Positions 53,079-64,000 of a stretch of DNA of 64,000 nt are shown in pieces. This DNA comes from Malachius bipustulatus (taxonomy: Eukaryota; Arthropoda; Insecta; Coleoptera; Melyridae): the NCBI GenBank assembly GCA_910589415.1, contig OU342632.1:17549507-17613506 (forward strand). Direction: 5' to 3'. Position numbers and translations under genes: made by a program. The notes under the pieces were generated by a model. It was given only the letters and a program-made list of their open reading frames with translations, ran no database searches and was not told the origin of the DNA. Every line of letters starts with the position of its first letter. The first letter of the stretch is position 1.

Positions 53079-55505
53079 ATGGCTGCTGAAGACAACTCCA
53101 TGCATTTCGGAGATTGCCCCAAAGCGAAAAAGTCAAAGACCTCCGATATGGAGATCGAGGCGGACACGAAAAAAGAAGAACAGCAGCAGAACACGACAGC
53201 CGGCTGGGCTCGCCTGCCAACCCTAGTGCTCACCGACATATTCGATAAGCTCAGCCATCAGGACCGCATGAACGCTTCCACTGTTTGCAAGCACTGGAGA
53301 CAGAACTCCTTCCAATCAAAGTGAGCCATTCGATAATCATCCCTTTTACTCGAATTATCTCAATCGAATTTCTTCCAGATGGTGGCCGAGAATCACTTTC
53401 ATTGTCGATCCGAGCGATCTGGATCGATCGCGCTTCCTCACCGGCACATTTGGCACGCGCGTCTTGCACGCCACTGTCAGATTCAACACGCTCTCCTACG
53501 AGTCGATGGAGGAGTTCGTCAGTCTCCTGAGGACTCTCTCCGAGAACAATCACCTCAAGTCCCTCCTCTTCGAACCGACCCATTGTCATTTCGAGGCCTT
53601 CTCGCGCCAAGACATAAAAAACACGAGGTGAGTGGTGATTAGTAATTTTACGCTTGACATCTCGACGGTATCGCTTGCAGGGTTCAGTATCTGTTGCGTG
53701 TCATCAAGGAGAGCATCAGAATTCTCCTGCCGTACCTGAACAAGTTCAGCATCGGTTGCGTCGAAGATCTGTTGTACAGCGTGCCCGATTTCCTCAAAGA
53801 GCTCGCCAGGAAAGACCCGAAGAACATCACCCACTTGGGAATCGCGTCTCTCAAGGACGAGCCGGATACATATCGGGCGGCGATCGTCGACCCCGACTTG
53901 ATAAGTCCCTTTGAGAACCTCAAGGTGAGTGATCCTGGACGACGGCGGCGGGTGGAAGTTATGATTTGTCGTTTAGATTTTCAGCATCGACTACGACAAC
54001 CTCTCGGACAGGCTGCTGAAGAGCCTGAACGAGGCAAACGGGCTGGAACGTCTCGTCGTGCACCTGCACAGCATCAAGAGCGGCCATCCGGGCACCTCGA
54101 ATTTCGCCTGGGCCACTTTCAAGAGCCGGCACCCGAACTGCGAGTTCCGTCTGAACGTCATACACGCCTTCAAGGTGATCGACGTGCTGCATGATGAGGT
54201 GCTCAGAGCGGAGATGCCTCTGAGTCATCTTCGGGTGTTCTTCTGCGAGAGCGTGAGCATATTTTCTGATTTTTGTTTTTTAATTTATTTACATTACAAT
54301 AACTTCAAAATGAACAATCAAATAACCACTTTCATCTCAATTTCTTCACTCAATACTAAACATAACTCCTCTCTTACACACTTACACCTTTGTATTGCCT
54401 TCTCTGTTTGCCTGCTATCTGTCTCTAGTGCTGGTGCTGGTGACTTCACTAACTACACTGTCTCTGATAGCATTCCTAATTAATTAGCTCAATTACAGCA
54501 CTCAATCTTAAATTATTTAAACATTTTTTAGTTCGAAGTTAAAGATTGCAGAAATCCTTGTATTTGCTGATGATATAAAAATATTTACAGTTATACGTAA
54601 CTCTTATGATCAAATGCGATTGCAGAAAGATCTGGATACTATTTATAATTGGTCTGTACTAAATAAACTAAAGTTAAATTGTGATAAATGTAAAGTTTTA
54701 TCATTCTACAGAAATCAATCTAGGGAATTTACTTTTGATTATACTATAGATGGACAAGTATTGGAATTAGTTGATGACATTAAAGACCTAGGTATAATTT
54801 ATGAGAGAAAGTTTGAATTTAAGTTGCATTTAGAGTCGGTTACGGCTAGAGCCTTCAAGCTATTGGGATTTGTTAAACGTGCTACTAAAGAATTCAAAAA
54901 TGTTAATACTATTTTGTCCTTGTATAAAACTTTGATTCGTCCCATTCTGCTCTATTGCTCACAAATATGGTCACCCTCGTATGAAGTCCATATAAAAAAA
55001 TTAGAGGCTGTTCAGCATAAATTTTTACGTTATGCTGCGTTTAAGGCTGGAACTCCTATGACTTTTGATGATCATGATTATGCCCCCATAGCTCAGTCTC
55101 TGGATTTGGAAACTTTGAAATCATTGCATACTTTTAGTGATGTTTATTTTGTAAAAAAGGTTAAATCTGGCCTGGTAAACAGTAGCCAAATTGAGTCTAT
55201 TTTTGAGGCCCGTAGTATCAGCTATGACTTGAGGGCTGCTAGAGAATTCTGTGTTGCTGACTCTCCGAGGAATTTTTTTAGATTTTCAACTGTGCTTAGA
55301 TTGAGAGCTGAGTGGGATAAAATTGTACCAATGCTTAATGTCAACAATGCATCTGGACTTTCTAGCTTTAAGAGAACTGCCAGAGAGACTATTTTCAAAT
55401 ATGAATGAACGTAACTATTAGTATTGTTAATAAATGTAAAACATGTATAATGTATAGATGTTATCTTATCGTTTACTTTAAAGAGGGCCTTTGGCCCGTT
55501 GATTG

Positions 55506-55544
<39 letters not shown>

Positions 55545-58416
55545 ATTTTTTCCCATCAGATGAATACTGCGGTGCTCGAGTTCCTGTCCCGTTACTTCCA
55601 CGAGACGGTCCAGAGCGTTGCCTGGGTGGACTCGATCAGCGACTCCGACAGCCGTTGGATCTTCGCGCAGTCCATCTACGACGAGAGCCCCGACCCGCTC
55701 ATAATGATCTCGTGGCTGTGCCGGCGGGTCAACGAGATCGTCCTCTACGGCTACAAGTACTGGGAGGAGAACCTGGTGGCGATCGCCCGGCTCCGGGGCA
55801 CTCAGCTGGCCCGTCTCGAGATCACCGAGGAGGACATTTTGCGCCCGAACCCCAGACTACCGCACGAGAGCGCCGCAAGGGTTTGTTTTTTTTTTTTTTT
55901 GTTTACCTGATGATGGGGTGTCCCATTTGAAGTGGGGCCCAAACTTGTAAGAGAGAAACACGATTTACAAAATTATCTCACCTAATTCGTAGCCTCCATG
56001 ATATGAGTAGGATTAAATCGATTTTTTTATTTCTCCTGGAATCTGTGGTAATGTTTTGTTTCTACTTGACTGGAACACTCGGTATTGTATAATCGTTTGT
56101 TTTTTATTAATTTATACAGGATGTTCATGGTCTAGGGTTATGGTTTAAGAATATTGCAGTCTGATTTATTAGCATTATTGTTATTATTATCGCCTCAACC
56201 TTCGTCCCTTGTGTGATAATGAATACCAGGTGCCAGTTGAAAATTTTAGAACCATCCACAACATTCTGGAACATTCTAGAACGATATATTCTATGATATA
56301 TTCCATGACATTCTGGAACAGGATGGATAGGTTTGGAATATATAGAACAATATGCAACATTCTCTTCTTGAACATTCTAAAACATTCCAGAACATATTAA
56401 CGTGATCAGGACATTCCCAAAATATTCCAGATATTTGAAAGATTCCTTGAACATTGTGGAACAATTTAAGACCTTTTTCCTAGTTTTGAGATTATTTGTA
56501 ACGTTCTAAAACATTTTAAAACATTCTAGAATATCCTGAAGTATTTTTACACATTCCGGAACATTCTTGTAAATTCTGCAACATATTTTATTTTCGAACA
56601 TTCTCAGCCATTCTAAAATATTTTATATTTTAGAACATTCTCAATTATTCTAGAGTACTCCTCAACAATTAAAACCGTCTTGAACTAGAACATTCTCAAT
56701 TATTATAGAGCATTTGAAACATTTTGGAACATTCTTGGACATTTTCAAACATTCTAAAAAAAAAATTCTAGAACATTCTAAATGGAGTTGCATGTATGCT
56801 AAATTTCAAAATTTCAAACTCTTAATTCTAGATCATTATTCAACATTTTGAAACGTTCTAGAACATTCTTGAACATTTTCAATCGTGTTTTATTCTAGAA
56901 TATTTTCAGACATTCCAGAACATTCTTGTAAATTTTTAAACACTCCTTGAACATTCTCTTACACTGTAAAACATTCTAGAACATTCTCAATTAATCCACC
57001 ATTCTGCAACGTTATATTCTTTAACATTATCAACCATTCTGAAATATCCTAGAACATTCTCAATTTTTCTAGAGTACTCTTTTAAACATTTTGGAACCTT
57101 CTAGAACAGTCTCGATAACTTTTAACAATTCTTTAAAAAAATTACAACATCCTCAATTATTCTAGATCATTCTTCAACATTTTGGAACGTTCTAGATCAT
57201 TCTTCAACATTTTTGAACGTTCTAAAACATTCTTCAACGTTCTAAAACATTCTTCAACATTTTCAATCATGTTCTATTCTCGAATATTTTCAGACATCCT
57301 CAGACATTCTAGAACATTCTTGTAAATTCTGCAACACTTCTTGAACATTCTCTTACACTCTAAAACATTCTAGAACATTCTCAATTATGCTAAAATATTT
57401 ATCAATATTCTGCAACACATTTTATTCTCAAACATTCTGAAATATTCTAGAACATTGTAAATTATTCTAGAGTACTCTTTTCAGCATTTTGGTTCCTTCT
57501 AGAACAGTCTCGATGATTTTTATCCATTTTAAAAGATTTTAAAACATTCTCAATTATTTTAAAGCATTTTCAATATTTTGAAAAATTCTTGAACATTTTT
57601 AACCATTCTAAACAATTCTAGAATATTCTCAATTATTATAGATGATTCTACAACATTTTGGAACATTCTTGAACATTTTCTACTATGTTTTCAAGAACAT
57701 TTTAGAATATTCTTGTTAATTCTGCAACACTTCTTGAACATTTTCCTACATTTTAAAACATTCTAGAACATACTCAATTATTCTAGAATAGTCTTCAACA
57801 TTTTAGAATGTTATAGAAAATTCTTGAATATTTTTAACCATTCTGAAAAATTCTAGAATGATTCCAAACATTCTAGAACATTCTTGTAAATTCTGTAACA
57901 TGTTGTATTTGTGGGCATTCTTGAACATTCTCGAATATTCTAGAGCGTTCTTGTGAATTCTGAACCCTTTTGTGACACCCTAATATCCAAATCCAACCCC
58001 TACATTCTTAAAAGGAAACATTTTCGGTATGAGGGATGAAGGGCTACCATACTGTATAGCCCTCCTGGGACTACAATCCCTGCAATTCCTGCAGGTTTTG
58101 TGTTACAGAGGGCCTTACATGAAAACCTTACAGACTCGTATTATTCCTGGATTAGTTTCCGGTTGTGATAATAATAATAATAATAATAAATAAAACAGGA
58201 AATAAATTGTTCATTAGAAATTTGTAGCACATCCTGTATGTATGAATAGGTGTGGCTGATAATCGAATGTTTCCAATGTTTCAGGAAATACCGATCAGCA
58301 TAAAGAAGCCCTGGGCGCCGGTGAGTAAGAACGAGCTGCACCCGGTGATCCATAACCCGTTGGCGGGCGATTCGGACGAGTACATCTTGCCTATTGTGCT
58401 GGGCGATCTCCATTAG
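53079..58416 (+). CDS. F-box protein (SCF substrate adaptor)
   Basis: Seven exons: 53079-53320, 53379-53627, 53681-53924, 53977-54252, 55560-55880, 58285-58416; that is six coding exons seen plus at least one 5' non-coding exon implied by the acceptor at 53076. Coding length 1464 nt (487 residues), in frame. An acidic/Lys-rich N-terminus is followed by an F-box at about residues 43-80 (WARLPTLVLTDIFDKLSHQD, then VCKHWRQ), which should bind Skp1 in an SCF ubiquitin ligase. The remainder has leucine-rich spacing that suggests divergent LRRs for substrate binding. The C-terminus ends SDEYILPIVLGDLH. The exact subfamily (FBXO33/39-like were considered) is not recognised. One intron holds a LINE remnant, another the HSE-like array. 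Confidence 0.85.
54523..55549 (+). mobile_element. 5'-truncated non-LTR retrotransposon (LINE)
   Basis: An open frame runs from at least 54550 (FADDIKIF, the RT catalytic FADD motif) to 55408, covering the RT palm/thumb and the C-terminal region (KLKLNCDKCKVLSF, LYKTLIRPILLYCSQIWSPS) typical of Jockey/CR1-like pol. A ~90-bp 3' UTR with the small hairpin GGGCCTTTGGCCC ends in (TAAA)n at ~55508-55549. The upstream RT half and endonuclease are missing, as expected of 5' truncation. It lies in the F-box intron, sense orientation, ending ~10 bp before the next exon's acceptor. Confidence 0.85.
56240..57960. repeat. Degenerate GAACATTCT array (heat-shock-element-like)
   Basis: About 1.7 kb in the last F-box intron consists of irregularly repeated ACATTCTAGAACATTCT and TCAATTATTCTAGA blocks. 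Many are alternating GAAnn/nnTTC pentamers, the HSF binding consensus; for example TTCTGGAACATTCTAGAA at 56264-56281 is a perfect four-pentamer element. Longer units of about 60-130 bp (with TTTTAACCATTC or CTTGTAAATTCTGCAACA) recur irregularly, indicating an old tandem expansion. No reading frame. Confidence 0.85.
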
Positions 58417-61400
58417 TTAAGGTCGATTGATTGATTGATTAAGGGATCGCATAGCCGAAACCGAACACTATTATTATAACAAACTGTCTCTCCACAAAAT
58501 ATTAATGTTTATGAATGTGTTAGCGTGTGCATCTGTGTGTGTGTTAGTTGTTTGTTTGTTTGTTATTATTACTCTCCTTCAGAAAGTTTTGTAGTACCAA
58601 AACCAAAACTGAAATGACTGTTAAATAGGTTACCGGCGGCTGCTGCGGCGTTTGTAGATGTGTCTCGAATTTTTGTTTCTTATTTTTATATCATAAAGAG
58701 ATCGTGTGCGTATTATATTTTTTAATAGCGTGCTAATACTTTTGACGGACCGCTCTGCATTTCCGGTCGCGGTAGAGCGATTAGCTTGATTGATCGATTG
58801 GGCGATTAGTTGCACTGATCAATCGTTACATAAATGTGGATGTTATGAAACAAACGATAAACGAAATGATACAATAATTATTAACAAAAAAGCTGTTACG
58901 TATGATGAAGGAGAGGATTATTATATTTTTTACTGTCGAGGGAAATTAAAAATATTTTATTATAACCGTCTTAATAATCATTTTGAGGGTGTTTATGGTT
59001 TTATAAGAAGGTGAGTGTGTGTATGTGTGTGTGTGTGTGTCGGGTGGTTGTTTGAATGATCGATCCGGGGGCCCAGAGTCGTGTGTCATGTCGTCTCGTA
59101 GAACCGGGCCCAGTTTTGAGGGGGCGACTCGGGCGATCGATCGCGCGCCCCGACGACACGCCAGAAAGAGAGGAGGGTATTTTTCCAATAGACGGGACGT
59201 GCAACGGACACACAACCGATCTTATTTTGTATAATAACGATGAATGAGTAAATAAATAAAAAATAAATAAAACAGTAGCGATAAGGAGAAAACATCTGTG
59301 ATATTGTAAACTCTCTCAAGCAGACAACGATTGTTAACGCAAACGTGTACGTAAAAATAGGAATATTAATTAATAGGAATTATTAATTACGACAGACTTA
59401 CTACAAAAAGTACCTGCACTTGGATGCCTGAGATCGATCCTTTTTTGTGTTTTTTTTTTATTTTTTATTTGTTGCTGTCGATCGAAAAATGATTGTCCGC
59501 TCGCTATAGAAAAGGGGGCTAAAATTGTCTAAAAGTTGTGTTCGATTTATAGGAGAAGTGTAGATTTTCTTTGGGTTGTCTGTAAGATATTTTTGTCTGG
59601 AATCGGGCCCTTTATACCATTTCCAAGGCTGTATCCAGGAAAAATTGCTGAATCTGGCAACACTGCACCCACAAGACGATCTTTTTATTTTGTTTCATTT
59701 TGGCCTTATGTTGGTAGGATGTTTCACCCAGGATAAGAACATCGGTCTATGTTTCTTCGGTTTATGGGTAAAACTACACTGCTTCAAGGTTTTTTTTTTT
59801 TAAGATTTGACGTAAATAAATATATTTCACAGATTTCTTAGAAAATAGTCAGTAGAAAGAGTGTAAGTTGTCTGTAAAACTCCTTTCAAATGTTTCTCGA
59901 AAGCGATTTTCTCCTTCATTTATTTTTATTGGATGTAATTTATTTGAAAGCAGTTTTTCTGGCGATCACGTCCTTGTCAAAGTGTCTTCTTTTTATTTTT
60001 TCATTTATTTGAAGAGAAACTGGAGCCTTTTTTCTGACAGATGTATCATTGTTGTAGCCAGAACTGATTCTGCTTTTTATTATTTCACTCTGGCCTCACG
60101 TTGGCAGGATGAATCACCCAGGATTAGAACATAGGTCTACATTGTCTTTAGGTTTGGGGTAAAACTGCTGCTTAAGAATTTTTTTGAAGAAGATTTGACT
60201 TGAATAAATATATTCTGCAGATTTCTTAGAAAATAGAAAAAAGTGTGTATTTTAAAACTTCTTTTAAACGTTTTGGCAAGCAATCTTATCAAGGGAAAAG
60301 TCTTTTTATAGTAACCCTTTTGAAGGAAAACTTGTAACGCTTTTTCTGACAATTGTTTCATTATTATAACCTGAAACGATTCTTGGTAAACTGTCTTTAT
60401 AACTTCTAGAGACTAATTGAAAAGAGATTCCACCACAAGATCTGTCATTATTTTATTTGATAACAGAAGTGAGCGAGCAATCAAATTTCGGACGACAGCT
60501 AGTGGTGATAATAATAATAAACGATCGATCAGCGATTCCAGCTAAAGAGACTCACGCCTAATCGGCTATAGTTAACAATCAAAAAGAAGAGGATCCCGAT
60601 TTATTATTGCTTCCGGTTCCTTCCAGCCGCGTTCTGTTAATTTTAGCTCGGGGAAGAGGTGAGAGCTCAGGTTTGTGTGCACTGTTCCTGTTATTATCAT
60701 CGTCATCACAATGACATCATCTGTTTGGTTCGTTTTTGTCCTTCTAACAAACATCAGCCGGTCGAGGCGTTTGAAGAGAGGACAGACAAACCGGACGGTT
60801 GGACCAAGAACCACTCGTTCAATAATAATAATTAATAATAATAATAATAGTACATACATTTATTATAACGTTTATAAGAGTCAAAGCCATTCCAACTTAT
60901 TCCTTAATGAGAAGCTCGATGATGGGATACCTAGAAACGAGTCGCAGCTACATAAGTTTATTATTCTGTGATAGGGAACTGTAGATAGCTAAAAAAAAGA
61001 GAGAGAGAGAGAGAGAGGGAGTGAGAAAGAGAGAAACGCTGTACGTGTAATTCGAGGATTGATCAAATATTAATGAAAACGTTTTATTATTGTAAATAAT
61101 AATGAATTAGAGAGAGAGCGCGAGAGAGAGACAAAAGAAAGCTGTTGAGATCAAAGTACCTGAACTATCGTATTGTAAAACAAACAAAAAAACCAGAGAA
61201 GCTTTTGCTCGCTATTATTATTGTAGTAACGATAACTAAGAGAGAGAAAACCCTAGTCCAAAATAAGAGAAATAATAAGAATCTGACTGTTGAATTGTAA
61301 AAAAAATCTATTAGTGTGTGTGTGAGTGGAGATGCGAGTACGGGTCGAGGCGCGCGCGTCCAGGATGATCCGGTTCGAATCGGTCGTGTTTTTATTTTAT

Positions 61401-63976
61401 TTATCTGAACCCTCTTCCCTCTGATTATTGTTGTTGTTTGTTATTGTTAAGGATAGCGATTTGTACTTAATATAATACATGCAGACAGGTAAGAAAGAGA
61501 CAGCGAGAGATTTATGATTACTTATTGAAATCATACAGGGTGTTGTGATGGAAAATGAAAAGTGCGATCCCCTGGCTCATTTTAAGAAAATCTCTTTTTT
61601 TTCCAGTTTTTTTGACAATATCTCTTTTGAGATACAGAACTCAGCTTTTGCACGTGTTTCATTATTGAGATTAGCCATTTTTAGAGAGCTACGTCAATTT
61701 TTTTTGTTCAAATGGCAGTGGCGGAGATTTCAAGTTGGATTCCCTTAATTTTTATGATGCTCAGAAAATTGGAATGTTTATACCACAATTTGAACCGACA
61801 ATAGTTTCTACACGAAAAAGGCACTCTTTTTCTAAAGTTTTATTGTGAATTGTCTCTAGAAAAACACCATTTTATGATACAGAAAAAAAATGAAAAAGTG
61901 ACAATAAGACGTAAGTTGACAGCCTGGATTACAATAGTCAAAAAACTGGAAAAAATATTTTTTTACACCATCTATCACAAAAAATTGTGCATTATTGGAC
62001 CCATGTTAATGGGAAGAATGTGGCAGGGAATGGCACACTTTTTTCATTTCATTGTCGGTTTTTTTTTTCGACATACCCTGGTTAAAACTAATTACCTAGG
62101 AACTGCAATGGGGCATGATTTGGCTTTCAAAAAATAGTTTGAGGAGGCTCGCTGGAGAGGAGAAATAAACTCGCTGTAACGTAGGTGTAAGAATCAAGAT
62201 GTGGTATAAAAGAAATTGGTTAAATTATTTGGGAAGGGGTGGAAAGTCATAGACAACCTTGATGGCAAGTCTCTTATCTCAAATTTTCTAATTCATCTCC
62301 CGCAGTTCTGTTTTTTTGATGAAAGAATTAATTAATCTCTCTCTGTCTCATTGAATCGTCTGCCCTGCATATTACTACCCAGTCCCTTCAAATTAGGAAC
62401 AATTAATTTTTAAATTATTGTAAGTTTTTCTATTAATGTAAATTATTGTTAAATCATTTTCATATTGTCTGAGAAAATTCAACAAGAATGGCCTTACATT
62501 TCTTGGAGCTAAAATGGGGTGGTTTAGGAGTTTTACAATAACTGTAAAAGCAGCAACTGTAAAAGTCGTTCTTAATTTTTGTCAGGAAATATGAAAATAC
62601 AATTAGATACAGGTGTCCCATTAAAAACTAAAAAGTTGGTATATCTCTGTTAGAACTAGAAGTAGGAGATGTGTCACTTGTCTACAAAAAAGTGCGTTTT
62701 ATCGAGTATTTGCGTGAAATCAAATTTTAAAACGATTTCTCAAAAAAAAAAAATGGGGGAATACCATGATCGTGTGACACGTGGTGCATAGATTTCGATC
62801 CAAAACTATGCATTTTGGTTAGAAATACCATCACACGAAAGTTGTAGAGCGAAAAATTCCTACAATTTTGATTTTACATTTTTTGATCTCTCGTTACATT
62901 TGGTAGAAAATCAGGCGCTCTGTGGCGGCGGAACTATGCGGAATTTGCAAAAAACTAATGAAACAAAATTATAGGAAATTTTCCGCTCTTTAATCTCATG
63001 AAATTTTCCACCAGAGTACGTAGTTTTTTGCTTTAGAAAAAATTTCCCTGAAACAGCACATTATTTTTTACTAATCTGAAGGGACCAACCATTTTAACCG
63101 ACATTTCATTATGTGATAAAAAATAATTATTGTGAAGTATTGCAGATACTCGCAAATAACTAGTACTGGTATTGGTACCGGTATCACCTAATTAAACCTG
63201 ACTCAAAAAACGAATTATTAAACATTAATAATTATTACAAGGTACCATCAGATCAGAAAATGGTACAATTCCAAGAATAGATCTCTCCAGTACCAGTACC
63301 GGCACTAGCACTAGCACCAGCACCAGCACTGACTATATAAGTTACCATACTAACACCCCGACACCATTATACGCCTGAGTGTTGCGGTTGTAGCCAGTAA
63401 TTAGCACTAGTAATATGGTTGTGAACAGTGTTGCCAACCGTATCATTAATAGAATAATAGGTAGGTGTAATAATAATAAATAAAATAAGAATCTCATCTT
63501 GAATCAATCAGAGATGGTCGGCTGGCAACGCCCGTTTCCGTTTGTAAATTGTAAATTTTTATAGATCGTCAGAAGACCAGCCGGTTGATCCCCGAATCGT
63601 TGTGATAAATAAATATTTTTGTTGTTGTTTGGAGGGTTCAGACCGATCGATCCGGACCCGTGGGAGCGTCCGCTCGACCCGGATAGCAGGGTGAATAACA
63701 ATTTATTAACAATAAAGGCTGTTTGGGTTGATTTGCCATCAAATATCATAACTATCTGTGATGTAGACGGACACATTGTTATCAACGTACATACATAATT
63801 ATTGAAATATTATTGAATAATAAATAATAGTAATAATAATGTTAACCTATGCTATGATGACTAAGACGACGACGACAACGTTGAACCGTATAACAATGTG
63901 GGTCTCGGTAGCCAAAATATAGAACACGGAGACCGGTGTGATAATCTGTTCCCGGGTCTCCGTGAGTCGGCGGCGT
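58417..63976. other. Non-coding 3' region beyond the F-box gene
   Basis: No supported gene. It contains (TTTG)n near 58550, (GT)n at 59011-59040, a diverged tandem duplication at ~59690-60370, (GA)n near 60995-61040 and 61090-61135, an ACAGGGTGTTG-type repeat end at ~61537, a small inverted repeat at 62856-62878/62964-62992, and CAGTACCAG/CACTAGCAC runs at ~63290-63330. Part of it may be a long F-box 3' UTR. Confidence 0.5.
59690..60370. repeat. Diverged ~380-bp tandem duplication
   Basis: The block TTGG(T/C)AGGATG..TCACCCAGGAT, then AATAAATATAT and CAGATTTCTTAGAAAATAG, occurs at ~59710-59850 and again at ~60100-60240. Similar flanking sequence extends each copy to ~380 bp. Confidence 0.6.
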
Positions 63977-64000
63977 CTAGACGATCGGGCTCGCGTAGTT

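Noticed and set aside
59001..59247. Several overlapping short frames on both strands near 59.0-59.2 kb
   Set aside because: They run through a (GT)n tract and have no recognisable domain or splice context.
63977..64000. Minus-strand frame NYASPIV followed by a stop at the window edge, in GC-richer DNA
   Set aside because: Could be the C-terminus of a gene entering from the right, but eight codons cannot support a call.

Overview
The window is eukaryotic nuclear DNA: every recognisable gene is split by GT-AG introns, there is a Pol III tRNA gene, and the intergenic DNA is AT-rich and full of (TAA)n/(TACC)n tracts and transposon remains. The gene set (Rho1, signal peptide peptidase, proteasome beta subunit, LHFPL tetraspan, rhodopsin-type GPCR, F-box protein) and the BEL/Pao, mariner and hAT elements point to an insect. 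Fairly GC-rich exons in an AT-rich background would fit a beetle, but that last step is a guess.

Layout. 1-7.0 kb: gene-poor DNA made of foldback elements and MITEs. 7.0-9.3 kb: an 8-exon malate/L-lactate dehydrogenase-family gene (+). It converges on a 3-exon LHFPL tetraspan gene (-, 9.3-23.7 kb), with 86 bp between the stop codons. The 13.4-kb LHFPL intron holds a tRNA-derived SINE and a BEL/Pao retrotransposon with an intact 1786-codon gag-pol and identical LTRs. A Ty3/gypsy-like element with decayed pol and a 12 x 91-bp minisatellite is nested inside the BEL copy. 25.1-29.1 kb: a 6-exon GPCR (-), whose 2.45-kb intron contains a tRNA-Asn(GTT) gene and a nested mariner/foldback composite. 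31.4-44.2 kb: Rho1 (-), whose 10.7-kb intron contains the most unusual object here, an LTR element with two 3758-bp LTRs around an internal domain of only 155 bp. 46.7-48.2 kb: signal peptide peptidase (+). 49.5-50.2 kb: proteasome subunit beta type-2 (-). 53.1-58.4 kb: an F-box gene (+) with a truncated LINE in one intron and, in another, a ~1.7-kb array built of heat-shock-element-like pentamers. 58.4-64 kb: non-coding, with simple repeats and degenerate tandem and inverted repeats.

All multi-exon models were built by eye from splice consensus. Each closes in frame: 1095, 846, 1224, 579, 1125, 618 and 1464 coding nucleotides. The genes belong to unrelated housekeeping or signalling pathways and show no operon-like relation. 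The main biology of the window is intron colonisation by nested mobile elements. No CRISPR, prokaryotic or viral gene cluster was seen.
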